Positions 19,880 through 32,030 of a stretch of 64,000 nucleotides of DNA are shown here, piece after piece. Where the stretch lies: contig NC_092265.1 in assembly GCF_036320965.1 (NCBI RefSeq), positions 1,317,001-1,381,000 on the forward strand, given 5' to 3'. The position numbers and the translations under genes are program-made. The stretch is from Panulirus ornatus. Lineage: Eukaryota > Arthropoda > Malacostraca > Decapoda > Palinuridae. Every line of letters begins with the position of its first letter. Positions within the stretch are counted from its first letter, which is position 1. Below the pieces are notes generated by a model that searched no databases, was not told the DNA's origin, and saw only the letters and a list, made by a program, of their open reading frames with translations.

Positions 19880-22592
19880 CTATTTACATGGAGAAAAGAA
19901 AAATAATTGATCATTTATTTTCATACCTATGATGATGGTCATTACAAAACTTACCTAAATGGCCTGGACTTGGTTTTGCTAAAATCAAAAGTCCCAGAAA
20001 AACAAGCAGTATCATACATCACTTGATTCCCATTCTGGGCCTACTCCCTCACTTTACTACATATTCCTAAAACTCAGGAGGTGGCAGCCCCTTGCTCTAG
20101 GGTGGCCCACCGGTGTTGAGGGACCTTAACAGAGGCCCTAAGGGGTTGGGCTTGTTATCCCATCTGGCCCCCATAAGAGCCAGGCTCCCTCTCCCTTTAG
20201 GAATGATTATCTGTTCAGAGGAAAACTACTTCAGAGGGAGACTTTATCATTACTGACCATCATATGCTGCCATAATTAACTTCAATTTGTGTTCATATCT
20301 CCATTCTACAGGAAGTGAGTCATCTGAACACTAAAATGGATTAATAATATTCACAAACAAATACCTAATATCCCATTTTACCCTGCTCTATCCACACACC
20401 ATCTTGGCTCATTAAATGCAGATATAGTAAACCTCAAAACTGATAATTAGTCCTGTGTGACCTGGCTCAACAATGAATCTAAAGACAAAAAAGAGGAAAA
20501 GGAAGAGAGACTGTCAAATGATGGAAGGGATGAGAAACTTTGCCTTGACAGCATTTAATAGCATAAAAACTTTGTCACAGCTGGTTTTCTAGAAATATGG
20601 TAAACAAAAGTGGAGAGGAAGTAAGAAAATTTGTAAATATAGACAGAGAAGGTCCATGAAACATAAAAAATGGTAGGGGCGATTGGTTATACCACTGAAT
20701 AATATTATTCTGTGTGAAGTGGCCAGAAAGAGAGGGAGTGACAGTGGTGAGGGAGGATGTGGTGGAATGGGAAGGGTGGTAGTGCAGGAAGAATTGGTGG
20801 CCAAGGAGGGATGGAATGGCAATGGTAATGGAGGGCACAGTGGTGGTATGGAAAGAAGGTACTGGTGGTAGTAAAGGAGGGGATGGTGATGGTGAAGGAA
20901 GGAGTGGTAGCCCTTTGGAGAAGTGAGCAGATGAGGGCCTGGAGAGTCCATATCTGCTACTGATTATCATATTCCCCACTCTGAATCAGGTTCAGAAAAA
21001 CAGACAAGGATGCTTTAAGGTTTAGTTAGAATGTAAAAAAAAGCTCGTCTATTCAATTCTCCTCTGATACAGTAATGAACAATGATGTCTGTGGTGGAAC
21101 AATTAAACCAAATTATCTGCCTAAGCATGGGAGAGGTAAAAGCTCGATGAAATGGACAATGAAAAAGTTTTTTGAGAGATGTAAGGACAAAGCAATAAAA
21201 AAATCTGACATCAAATTAAGTGAGAAACTTGCTAATGAGGATGAAGAGAAATACTTTTATAGTATAAGAGTGATGGATGAATGGAACAGCTTGACAAAGG
21301 ACATGGTTAATGCCACTAGCATACATCAATTTAAGACACTGTATGATAGCAGACTGTGTTCAGGTAACAGAGCCCCATGACTGTTAAACTTCCTCCCTAC
21401 ACAATACAAACAGATAATTACATATCATACACATTAGAATGGTTATTCTATTCTCTGAGTAAATTGTCTGGACATAATGAGAAACGATGAAGTAAAAGGG
21501 AAATGTAGAAGAGTGAGAAGAGTATAGATAAGAGTTCCAAGATGCATGGATACATTTCATGAATATGTACCAACAGGAAGATGAAACATGAGAATAAAAT
21601 AAATATGAATATAGGAACAATAAGACGTGAGCTCCCCAGCTGACAAGTTCTTCACATATTTCAAAAGCAATTTACTGTATATCAGATTAATCAAAAGACT
21701 ACTTACATATATTCAGATTTACAGTCCATATACTGTATCATGGCCAGGCACAAATATAAACAGCCTTTGCAGCATGTTACTCGCTCAGCACAAAGTCATG
21801 CCTGATTAAATTTCAAGATCAAAAGTCCAGAATTTCATAGACTAGTGTGGTTTAGTTATTTACCCCATGATGCAAGCTAGTTGTGCAGTTAGGCAACAAG
21901 GGAATGGTGTGCAAATCATGCACTACATGAGTGCCTCGTGCATTTTGACCTGGAGGGGAAACTCAGACAATTTAAACCTGTTATGAACCATGAGATAGCC
22001 CTAAAAATTACAATTCTCAACACAAAGAAACACATTTTACATCATGATAAAGACCAAGTAACAACAAACACCTTTTAACTTCGTCTACACACAGGTTAGA
22101 CACCTATTTACATAAAATCAGTTCTTCTAACAAAGAAACATAACATGGGAAAGAATATACAAAAATGTTTTGCATAATATTGTCAACAAGAAAGTGTATA
22201 TGGCAAACAACACTAATGACAATAATAAAAGTAGTAACCTGAGAAAAATGGATGCTTATATCAAACCTCTATTAAAGCTAGCAGAGAATAACTAACAGAA
22301 AAATGGATCCTTCTGCCATGTCCCTGCTAAAGCTAGAAAAGGATTACTAATATTTACATCAGATATTCTTTCTCATATCATGATTTCTTTTGTGTAACTA
22401 AGTGTATTTACATATGATTCAAATGTAATGTGCAAAGTTGCACAATATCTATCCAAGCTTCCATCACCGGTAGCCACTTTGTATGAATAACTTTCATTCA
22501 CTTCATACTTAAAGCACAAAATTCCTTATATGAAACTTTAAAAAAAGGTATTCCTAACTTAAATAACTAAATAAGACACAGTCAAGCCTCAC
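19880..22592. other. INTS1 intron 2
   Basis: The intron carries a purine-rich GGT/GGA low-complexity tract (about 20730-20920) and a CR1-like LINE end (21060-21385). A GC-richer stretch at 20090-20200 (GGGTGGCCCACCGGTG) may be another old repeat. Otherwise it is AT-rich and unremarkable. Confidence 0.7.
21060..21385 (+). mobile_element. CR1-like LINE, extreme C-terminus
   Basis: A 101-residue frame includes KFFERCKDKAIKK, then EEKYFYSIRVMDEWNSLTKD and HQFKTLYDSRL. This is the 'FFS.RVV..WN.LP..VV.A.S...FK..LD' pattern that ends CR1-clade LINE ORF2 proteins. A related end is on the - strand at 58490-58830. Confidence 0.7.
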
Positions 22593-22765
22593 CTCTGCTG
22601 CTACATTTTCCCATTCCTCACTTAGCAAATTTACCATATCTCCTGCACTTTGCTTGGACACTCCAGGTCGAACAACAGGCCCAGCACCAAATCCTGTCTT
22701 GGGTTTTTTCCCAAGCATGCTAGAGGAACCTGAAGCTCCATCTCGAACTCGGTCGCTGGATGCTC
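22593..22765 (-). CDS. INTS1: Integrator complex subunit 1, exon 2
   Basis: A 173-base exon after the acceptor ATATTTTCAG. It completes the split glycine codon from exon 1 and encodes a basic, serine-rich disordered segment (GASSDRVRDGASGSSSMLG) then a helix (GDMVNLLSEEWENVAAE) leading into exon 3. The donor is GTGAGG. Together exons 1 and 2 make exactly 108 codons, so exon 3 begins in phase 0. Confidence 0.85.
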
Positions 22766-23737
22766 CTGAAAATATTCATCTAGGTTTTGAAAGCTATCTC
22801 AAAATCTGAATCATATATCTGAGGCATTTTTTTATGAGATTCGTACTAAGTGCATACATTATCAAAAGTTCTTGCACTACAAATTTGAGTATTTGCTTTA
22901 ACAACCCAAAGGTTGCAAAATTAATTAAGTGCTTTTCAAGGAATCACTGCATTAATAATTTAGTAATACAGTATTGAATATTATCTCAACAACAAATCTT
23001 CATACCCAATTTTTGGAGAAAAACTACCAGTTTAGAGGCACCACTGAAATAACTGACAGATTCTGATAAAGTGTTTGTGAACAGTTTCCTTATAATTACT
23101 GTGGGTGAATCATATGAGGGTTGAGATTTCCACCATTATTTCATATCCTACACAACTATACATTTTTGGCATGACTTCTCCACCACAGAGCATGTATTGT
23201 GGATTTGTGGGACAATCTAGAGGTCTATCACAGTCTACATGACAGTTATAAATTTCATTAATTTCTGTCTAAACATAATTCCATTAAGCAGATCATTTGG
23301 GTATTACAATGCCCTACAAACCAAATAAGGCTCTACAGAAACTAAATTAATAATAGGTGGGTTTTTATCTTCAGCTACCCACAAGGATGTAACTTTTGAA
23401 ATGTCACTGCACTACAAGACATTTGAAATTACTCTAGACACCATCAATGCTTTACAATCTGAAAGGTTGGTAAAAAGTGCTTTTGATCCACAATTTTCCT
23501 CTAACTCAAAGTCCTCCCCACTTTGCATGTGTACCTAGCCTTCACATATTAAACAGAAATATATCTGCTCCCCAATCTACATTAATTCTAAAAAGATAGA
23601 GTTCTCCAATATGTGTTTTATCAATATTTACAAGTAATTTCTGTGGTGCCCCTAAAGTGGAACTTTATTAGCTTCTAACATCACTACAGCAGCAACTTAA
23701 CATCCACTGACGACTCTCGTTGTAACTAATCACTTAC
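22766..23737. other. INTS1 intron 1
   Basis: AT-rich intron of about 970 bases with canonical ends. No repeat family or RNA gene is recognised in it. Confidence 0.8.
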
Positions 23738-23888
23738 CTGATGATTTACTAGGAACAAATGATGATCCATGACTTGAACTCTTATCAATCTGGGCGTCTC
23801 CTCGGCCAGACTTGTTACCTAGGGTGATAAGGTTACCTGGTAATGGAACATTCTTGGGCTTTGCCCCACGAGGGCCTTTGCGCTCCAT
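23738..23888 (-). CDS. INTS1: Integrator complex subunit 1, first coding exon
   Basis: The start ATG is at 23888-23886. It encodes MERKGPRGAKPK then VPLPGNLITLGNKSG, matching the N-terminal PGDFIALGSKG signature of vertebrate INTS1, which supports this start. The exon ends AAATCATCAG|GTAAGT with one base left over. The assembled protein is 2,062 residues, against roughly 2,190 in human and about 2,050 in fly, so the gene appears complete. Confidence 0.9.
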
Positions 23889-24270
23889 TATACAGCAAAT
23901 CCTGATGAATACGGACTAAATAACATTACATGCTTCCCTTCATTTAAACGTGCAACAGTTCACATCAGTTATAGGTCGATAGACTTTGCCTTTTCAGTAT
24001 ATCTTATCATCGTCTTAAGCTGCGTCGTACTTTCGTCTGTGGTATAAATATTCTTTATCAATTACTTCATTCATTCTTTTCCTTCTCTCTTTCACTTCAA
24101 TAACAAACACATTACACGACTGTTGTCAAGCCAGCGAACACAAGCAGCAGATACCGACGCTAGCGACCGTATTGACCAGCGACCATCTTTTGTCGACAAA
24201 CCACCACCTGTGATAGACGCGACGCCACCTGTAACAGAAGTAGGAGTATCTGTGGACAATGCACCAAATG
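23889..24270 (-). promoter_or_regulatory. INTS1 5'-UTR and promoter region
   Basis: This lies directly upstream of the INTS1 ATG. No TATA box at a convincing distance, initiator or other element can be assigned with confidence. A 90-codon frame on the other strand (24123-24395) runs into a LINE tail and is not judged a gene. Confidence 0.35.
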
Positions 24271-24375
24271 TATGTATATACATGTGTATGTGGGTGGTTG
24301 TGCCATTTCGTCTGTTTCCTTGCGCTACCTCGCTAACGCGGGAGACAGCGACAAAGTATGATGATTATGATAATA
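24271..24375 (+). repeat. LINE tail fragment near INTS1 promoter
   Basis: TGTATATACATGTGTATGTG then TTTCGTCTGTTTCCTTGCGC and CTACCTCGCTAACGCGGGAG, ending in a short GATTATGATAATAATG run. No coding part is attached. Confidence 0.75.
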
Positions 24376-25378
24376 ATGTTTACCTTGTGAGCTGACAATG
24401 TTGACCACAATGTCACATATTACCCTTAAATGCTGTAGTAATGCTGTTCTCACTCTCATAGTACATTAGAAATTCGATCACCAAAAAATACGAAAAATTT
24501 ATATCTACGGAAAACAATAAAACTATCAGCATGTAAACCAATGATTTTTATTTTGACAAGGAAATATATCTAATGAGTTAATCTTGAAACATGGAACCGC
24601 AGACTATGTTGCCTCCACGAATGACAGCTTCATCCGGCCTCCACCACCCTGGCTGAGGTAACACACTTCTCAACCAAGGTCTCACTTAGAACCATCAGAG
24701 GTTCATTTTCGGTCAAAATTATTATTTTTTTTTGGCATATTACAGTCTGTAGACACTAGTGGCTCGGCGGTGGGAGGAGTGTGTTGCTTTGAGAGAGGAC
24801 GGGTTTTGGTGGGGAGAGGCTGAAAGGTCAGGCTAGGTTGGTAGACAAGGATGGATATGGATGTTCCGGTAGTCTTTATTATAATTGTATTTTCCTTGAA
24901 GTTATAACACCCCGCTGAGCTACTTTTTTCTTCCCCGGACCACCCCTTTAGAAGGGGTTGGGAAGGAGTGCTGGTGGTATACAGCTGAAGCCAGATGCTG
25001 TGGTGCTGCGGGGAGCCAGCCAGGCGGGGAAGGAGGGTAGACACCAGGCGCGAGAATGGTTTTGGTCATATGGGGTGGAAGGGGTGGCTGAGTCTAAACG
25101 GGGAGACAGCTGAGATCAGGTGATGGGGTGTTGCAGGGACTCGGCTGAGGCCTGGTGGTGAGGGATATGGTGGGACGGGGGGGGGGGGGGCAGAGACCAG
25201 GGAGGGGAATACTGAGTCCTGGTAAAAGGTGGCTCGGGCCAGGCGAAGGGGTAGTTGAGATCAGATGGGGAGATGGCTGAGGCCAGACAGGGAATGGCTG
25301 GGGTCAAGTGGGGAGCATGATAACACACTAGACTAGCTGCAGAATCCTGGGCCACACTAACATGAAGTTTGATAACAG

Positions 25379-25380
<2 letters not shown>
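24376..25380. other. Intergenic region with degenerate GC-rich repeat
   Basis: Bases 24376-24720 are featureless. From about 25080 to 25320 a G-rich motif of the type GGGGAGATGGCTGAGGCCAG recurs loosely with variable spacing, including a run of 12 G at about 25177. No gene is recognised. Confidence 0.55.
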
Positions 25381-25381
<1 letters not shown>

Positions 25382-25456
<75 letters not shown>

Positions 25457-25473
25457 CATACATACATACATAT
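25382..25473. repeat. (TA)n then (TACA)n microsatellite
   Basis: TA repeat to about 25452 continuing into CATACATACATA units. Confidence 0.95.
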
Positions 25474-25619
25474 AAAGCAGCGAACAAGGGAAAGCGTCCC
25501 TGAGCAGTGTGGACAGATCCTGGCACTTCCCTGAGAGCCGACAATAACACTTGGTGAGCCATGATCATCCCTCTCCTTACGTGTGCCCCTACACCCAACC
25601 GTCTCGCATCCGGAGGCTA

Positions 25620-25906
25620 CAGAGGTTACAAAATATAGCTGTATGATTCGTCACGAATGGCACCCCTACGTTGAAGAACAACTTGGACGACAAGGAATTA
25701 AACCAGTTGGCATATACTCAAGTGAAGCAGCAGAGAAGGTTCAGCAGAGGCTACAAGATAATAACACAAACTATAGACCTTACCAGAGACCTGGACACCA
25801 GTACAAATATGGAACATCCTTGGTTCCCACGGAGCCTCATACTGTTATGGTAGCCTCCAACCATCCGCTGATGTACACAACAGACAATGATTACCTTACC
25901 TTAGGT
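25620..25906 (+). CDS. Possible protein-coding exon, unidentified
   Basis: An open frame runs 25583-25927. Within it 25620-25906 is bounded by a possible acceptor (GGAGGCTACAG) and a possible donor (CCTTAG|GTAACT). The peptide has a protein-like composition: MIRHEWHPYVEEQLGRQ, then EAAEKVQQRLQDNN and YQRPGHQYKYGTSLVPTE. It has no transmembrane segment. No family was recognised, and no partner exon was found nearby. It could be an exon of an unknown gene or a chance frame; sequence after the donor dissolves into a degenerate repeat. Confidence 0.3.
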
Positions 25907-26080
25907 AACTATCCACACTTCCCCTAATTACCTCAGCTTAGGTAACTCTCCACACTGCCTTTAACTACCTTAGATAATTTTCTCCCCTTCCCACTACGAT
26001 CTTAGCGTACGAACTTCCTTTTCCTTAACTATCTTAGCTTAAGTAACTTTTATTCTATGTCCTTAACTAGAAAGAAATAA
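25907..26080 (+). repeat. Degenerate repeat of CTTAGGTAACT type
   Basis: Variants of AACTACCTTAGCTTAGGTAACT and TCCACACTGCC recur about every 36-40 bases. Copies are diverged. Confidence 0.5.
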
Positions 26081-26329
26081 AATTATTACGTACGCACTCT
26101 AGTCCAACGGGGAGATATAGGTGGACACGGCATCATAAACACGTTTCCATACAAATATCCCACACACTCCACACAACATACACTCACCCACCTACTACGC
26201 TCAACTTTTACATTTTATAACTACACCTCTCCAACCACTTCTTTCTCATAACCTATGGAGGAGTTGGTCTGGCTAGGTTAGGGGAGAGGGGGTGACGCAA
26301 GGCGGGGAGAGGGGAGGCCAATGAGAGAA

Positions 26330-26640
26330 ATGCGAAAGAGGGGGTATGGCCAGGTGGGGAGGGTTAAAGTATGGCCAGGTGGGAGGGGTTAGAGTTGGCC
26401 CGGCCGGAGGGGTTAGAGTATGGCCAGGTCGGAGGGGTTAAGGTTAGTCAGACAGGAGGGTTGAGGACTGGTCTTCCTGGATGGAGAGGGTCATGGCCAG
26501 GTTGGAGGAAAAGAAGAATGGCCAGGCCGTTAGAGTAAGAGTATGGCCAAGCCGGTGGTGGAGGGTTATGGACAGGCCGAAGGGGGACGTTGGGGGGGGG
26601 GGGGGGGGATCGCCAGGCCGGAGGTTGCCTGACTCACACA
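26330..26640 (+). repeat. Degenerate GC-rich minisatellite
   Basis: Units like GTATGGCCAGGTGGGAGGGG and TTAGAGTATGGCCAGGTCGG recur about every 26-35 bases, with a G run of 18 bases near 26592. It does not code. Confidence 0.75.
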
Positions 26641-28199
26641 GAGGAAGTAAGCCCACAAATGTTGCCACCTTCATCATACATCTTAACACGAATAATTTTC
26701 TTTTTACTAATCTTTCAAAACTTGCTTTGGTCTACGACAGATATCTTTTATAAAAAAGATAACATACATTGTGTAAATAGTTTTCTTATAAAGATAAAGT
26801 AGGAATATTAGCTAAATAAATCAATAAATGTTTGGTGGTTGCCACCTTTCCATCTATGACTCACCTGCGATGCGTCAAGGCTGTGTCCGACTCCCACCCG
26901 CCATATGGTTCATTTCACCTCGATTTACAGTGTCAACTGAGCTTTAAAGATCCTGGGGATTATGTGAGTATATCTACATGTGAGAGTTGAGTATTGGAGG
27001 GCAACATATGTGATATAAACCATGTAGTGCGCCAAGAGAAGCCATGGTTGTGCTGGATCAAAAGAAAAAAGAATTCTCTTTGCTTTACTTGTTGTATGCA
27101 TATATGGAATACATAGGTCTTCAACGACACAGACGTATATGGCGTGTTGCCAACCAAGACTCATCTTTTCAACCCATTTAATTCTTTCTTATTATATTTA
27201 ACGGAATCACCTCACGGAAGACACTCACCATGAATGGGACAAGTTAAGGAAGTAGTTGACAATGACCCAAACCCCACCAGATTGGCTATTTCCTATGGCC
27301 TCTTCGCTCTGATCCTGGCTACCCCCCTCCCCTTCCTCTCGCTTCCAGTCATGGTAACTTCATTTTCAGTTGTCGTACATCGTGTCTTGCGGCGTTATAG
27401 TATGGTGACAGACGTCGAGGATTCAGTGAGTTCGATCTGATTATTTATAATTGATCTGAAGATACGAAACCCAAAACCTTACAAATTTTCTTCAGGTGAA
27501 CACAGTGAGATGAAAACGACGAAACTATAAGAAAAAAGAAAATCTCTGGCGTCATACGGTATTCAGTCGACGCAACCTGTGGCTGCCACCACAGTCCGCC
27601 ATTTTTAAACCCAGTGTTAGTGGTCTCGGCCATTTAAATCGAAGGAGCTTTTCCTGTGAGTAGTTTGCGGGCATACCATAGAGTGCAAGTGATCACTGAA
27701 CTCCTGAACTGTGTTAGAGCAAAGGCGCACATCATGTAAAATGATGAATCTTACCTGACAAGAACATTATTATGCATGAATAACTCTGCTAGTATCGTTG
27801 TCGTGACCAACACGGTAGACGACGGAGTCATTGTTAAGTACGACTCTATGTGGAACTGTTGGTGTATATTTCTTTGAAATCAATTAATGTTAGTAACTTG
27901 GATATACGACTTCAGTGATTAGAATGCTGCCTGCGTGCAGAATCTTGTTCCAAGTTGCTGTCAATAGTTATTCAACTGTTTTGAAATGCTATAAGCGGAA
28001 GTTGTGATATAATTAAAACTATTTTCATGAGCCATGAGACCGACGAGAGACTGGTCAATTGGAGACGTTGTAGGGTTAACTTTTTATGTTCCCGGGATCC
28101 ATGAGCGTCGACTGGCTAACTGCTGGTGTTCACACTGCCAGGTGGTTTGTAATACACCAGTCTTAAGGAGCGTGGGTTGCCTCAGCCCACTCTTTTGAT
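26641..28199. other. Intergenic DNA, no supported feature
   Basis: A 68-codon frame at 27234-27440 has one hydrophobic stretch but no homology I recognise and no splice context. Nothing else stands out. Confidence 0.6.
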
Positions 28200-28209
28200 C
28201 AGGAGCAGC

Positions 28210-28445
28210 AGAAACAGTATCTAGGTATAAACTGGTGGTTATTTAGGGACACTGGTGGTGGTTCTGGAATATCGATGGTTGTCTAAGGATACTGATGGTT
28301 GTGTAGAGACACTGGTGTTGTGTAGGAAAACTGGTGGTGTTGTAGATACTGGTGGTTGTGTAGGGACACCGATGGTGTTGCAAGGACGCTGGTGATGTTA
28401 TAGGGACATTGATGTTGTTGTAGGAATACTTGGTGTAAACGATTG
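28210..28445 (+). repeat. Degenerate GGTGGTTGTGTAGGGACACT minisatellite
   Basis: Units of about 24-30 bases built on ACTGGTGGTTGTGTAGGGAC vary in length and sequence over at least eight copies. Confidence 0.75.
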
Positions 28446-29348
28446 TCAAATGATTAACAACAGATGTTAACGTGTGGGAGACGGTGGTAGGCGTGACCTG
28501 GGTGAAGTAAATGCTGTGGCCCAGGCCCCGGAGGTCTGTGAGTGGTGTTGTGTGTGTGTGTGTGTGGAACTAATTTGTCAATGTGCTTGTTTATAAGTAA
28601 CACGTGCGTGTGTGTGGTTTTCTCTGTAGATATGGTGTTATTTTGTGTGGTGTAATTTTGTTTGCGGGTGTGGTGTTATCTTGTCTGTGGGTGGTGGTGA
28701 TGGTGGGTGATGTATCTTGCCTGTATGTTATTATTTTTTCTGTGTGTGTGTAGTATTGCCTGTGTTGTTATTTTATCTATATGGTGTCATCGTGTCTGTG
28801 ATACTGATGTGAACAACACATACTCACCTACACATGATACAGGGTATGAATGATCCGACTCCTCATGAGTACATTTTTGGCACCCTCAGGCCTTTATTCA
28901 TATTTTCAAATATATTTTCATATCCGAATGTAAAGTAGTTTGTGCGTTATATATGAAATTTACCGGCTTCTTTTTATTCCTTGGAAATACTGAGCAGGAA
29001 GAGAAATGTAGCGCCTTATTGCCAGGTGAAGCCAAGCAAGTGAGGGAGAGGCCATGCGTGGCACATACTGATAGGCTAGGCCTGTGGCCTACATCAAATC
29101 CCGACATTATCGTGCCTCCCACTTTATTTTAACGATGTCATCTTTCCTCTATATTCTTTTTCCATTCATTTTTTGTGAAACATATGAATCATAATGATTC
29201 GTATATAAACGTTTAATGAATTATAATTAACCACAGGACTAATTTCTAAGAAAGTCTTGGTGTTACCCAGATCTCTTTGTAAAGGCTCCCATACCTCTAG
29301 GCTCCCCAACTTTTAGTGGCAGGGAAATGTAAACCCTTTTGGAGGGAG

Positions 29349-29351
<3 letters not shown>
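28446..29351. other. Intergenic, GT-rich tract then unique DNA
   Basis: Bases 28530-28800 are rich in TGTGTG and GGTGTTAT words, suggesting degraded simple repeat. From 28810 on nothing is recognisable. Confidence 0.6.

Positions 29352-29429
<78 letters not shown>
29352..29429. repeat. (TA)n microsatellite
   Basis: Uninterrupted TA dinucleotides. Confidence 0.95.
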
Positions 29430-29431
<2 letters not shown>

Positions 29432-29899
29432 ACTTGAACTTGAAATAAACATCTCAAAACAAATTATGAACACATCCCTTTGTGGCCAGAATCTGTAAAT
29501 GTTTGCATTGAGGGAAAAATTGATTGTCTACGACAGTAACCTGATGAATCACTGGCTGTCTCTAGCTTCCAGTCCAAGGATAAGTAACAGTTACACCACA
29601 GTAGCCACAGCAACCCGTTATTGATAGGTCCATTTTCAGTTTCAAATTTCAAATATAAAGTGAGAAATATACTGCGGTGGAGTTCGGTTAGACGTATAAC
29701 TTCTCATGTGATGGTGAGAAGTTAGAGAGAGGTACGGAAACATATTTAACAACAGATTGCGTTATTGGGTGAGCACAGAGGTGAGGAGCTGATGCAAGTG
29801 GTGCAGCATAATGGTAAGGTGAGGTGAGATGAGGTTGGCAGAATTGCCAAGGTGCTGTTATTAGTGCAGGGGGAGGCAGTCTTTCCGTGGAAAAGTTGG

Positions 29900-30376
29900 C
29901 TAGATACTTAGTCTCGTAGAGCTTCTGCAGAAGGAAGGTGGTGTTGACGAAGTCCTAAGTTTGTGAGAAGTTGCAGTTAGTGCTTTGTTCTGCGGGAAGA
30001 CGTAACCGTAAGACTGCTTCTCAAGGCAGGCAGCGGCGATTCCCACATGAGTCCTGCCAAGTGGGCAGTTTTGATTATTCGGGATGTAGGTGTCACAGAC
30101 TCTGCAGTAGTGATGATCCAAGAGTCACATAGTAGACGTTTCTGGATTGTGGGCGCGTATTGGTGTCTTAGAACCAGTGAACTGATTTGACTGGCACAGG
30201 TGGCAAGTTGAGTGGATGTGGCCCACAAGTACATTACGATGGACCCCTGAAGAATTGTATCCTCCTGTAGTTAATGTCGAGACTGCTACTTGGTCCGGGT
30301 ACCTGAGTGGAAACGCTAGGTAAAGTGAAATCACACGTGGCCCTGTGTGAGTTTGGCTCAAATATGGTTTTATCAC
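29900..30376 (-). other. Unidentified frame with two CxxC pairs, one stop inside
   Basis: On the - strand one frame is open from 30376 to 29900 except for a single TGA at 30127-30125. It contains CHLC (from HSTCHLCQSNQ) and CRVC (from DHHYCRVCDTYIPNN) about 40 residues apart. The spacing could suit a zinc knuckle, and the frame could be a decayed transposon protein or chance. The family is not recognised. Confidence 0.25.
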
Positions 30377-31129
30377 GGAGTCTGGTCGGTGGCATTGATT
30401 TACAATATGTGTAAGAAGTATAAGAGTGGCGCTACACTATCCTTTACTACTAACGCATCATATCCTATATGTTATAACTTTATAAATGTTCACACGGAAA
30501 GTGAATTATATGGCTGATGGTAGTGTATCATCTGTCTTAACTACAGTCCACACCTGGAATGCTAAATATATTCAATGTTTATATAATTTCAGACGAAATG
30601 TATAACAGTTCAAAGGTCTTGCGAAGAATCCACAGATTCAGAGGGTCAGCTTTATGTGTTACAACAGAGTAGAGGTATGCTGCTTCCCATGAAGTCACAA
30701 CAAGTCACTCCAAGTCTTAGCATGTCTGGAGTCCGGCCCGAGCCTGACGGTGAATACTGAAAACCTGACCCAGGCCAGATCAGTACCCTGTGGTGTAACG
30801 CCAGTAGCTAGGCCGAGAGAGCAGTACCCTAGGGTCGCTTTCCTTGGAGGCTGACTTGTTCTACCGTAGGACTGCTCTCCTGGAGATGACCAATTCTACC
30901 CTGGAGTCGCTTTTGTGAAGTGTGGCCGGTGTCCAGGTTATAAAATGGCAGCCTCATTCCACTAGATGCCATGTACCTTGACATTACTATGAAGGTCTTC
31001 TGCCCCCTTTGCCTAGGGTCAATCCAAGATTGAGCTGGATCATTGGTCAACCTAGCTGTTGGACGCCGCAGCCCGCAGGCCCACATAATCGCTGCGGCTT
31101 GGCTGGCTTGGTAGGCTACAAATGCTCAT
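30377..31129. other. Intergenic, no recognised feature
   Basis: Moderately GC-rich around 30700-31100, with an 85-codon - strand frame (30829-31086) that I cannot assign. Possibly old transposon sequence, not provable here. Confidence 0.5.
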
Positions 31130-31745
31130 CCAAAGCCTTCTTAAATTTCTGCAGTGTACGCCACCTAGTGTGACCGATAGGGGCGGCCAAGGTATCGAGC
31201 AGTCTTGAACTATGAAGGTTCAAGGTTCTGTCTGCGCTTCGTGCTCTTAATTTGAGATGATATTATAGTCTGGCATACTTGTTTATGCCAGGAGCGAACT
31301 GCTCTTGAGTGCAGGGTTGGAACCATCCCTTCCAGGATTTTCCAAGTGTAAACTCCATCATACACATTCTGTGCCATCTGCGCCTCAGAGTGTATAGTCT
31401 CCATGGTTTCAGTCTTTCTCGGTATTTGAAATACCATACAACGTAAACATAGGCAGATAAAGGTCTTTGCACATTTTCTAAACCTGTAATTTCGCCCATT
31501 TTGAAAGATGATGTTAACACACGGCATTATACTGTTCATAAGAGTATTAGTACCTTGAGCGTCTTCCCTAGTTTTGCCTCACTGATACTGAAGGTCCGCA
31601 AGGTCGTGCTTACCATCATTTTGTAGGAGCACCTGATGGGGACACAATCCTCTCCATCTTCTTCTGGGCCCAGGGACCCAGAGCTCCTCCACCTTCCGCT
31701 CCTTGGGACCTTTAAAGCCCCTAATTTCGCAGAGACATTTAGCAT
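31130..31745 (-). mobile_element. CR1/Jockey-like LINE C-terminal remnant
   Basis: The - strand encodes VYTWKILEGMVPTLHSR and, in the next frame, LKPWRLYTLRRRWHRMC. These match the 'L..L.LYSLQRRRERYRIIYTWKILEGLVPN' block near the end of many LINE reverse transcriptases. Frames shift between blocks, so the copy is dead. Confidence 0.65.
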
Positions 31746-32030
31746 CTGTAAGTAGGTAAAAAGTTAGAAAACAACGATTTTGATATTATCCGATTCACTA
31801 CAAACAGCCGTTTCTATTGCAAAGAAAACAAAATGAAGATACCCAGTTTTAGATGAGCAGACTAACGAAACAACGTAAAGTAGATATCTACAAGACAACA
31901 TGCAAACAAATCAACTGATCCATACAAATTTCCTCCCCTAAACCTCGTCTCCCCACTTCCTTCCCCCATGAAGCCCTGACACCCCGAGCCTCCCCATCTC
32001 TTGCCTTCTCCCCTACACTCGTGAGACTTA

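Noticed and set aside
21075..21380. Small host gene of 101 residues
   Set aside because: The FYSIRVMDEWNSL...FKTLYD pattern is the C-terminal signature of CR1-type LINEs.
24123..24395. Divergent gene sharing the INTS1 promoter
   Set aside because: The frame runs into a LINE tail and shows no recognised domain; its proline/aspartate-rich start may be chance.
27234..27440. Small membrane protein gene of 68 residues
   Set aside because: One hydrophobic stretch only, no recognised family, no splice or promoter support.
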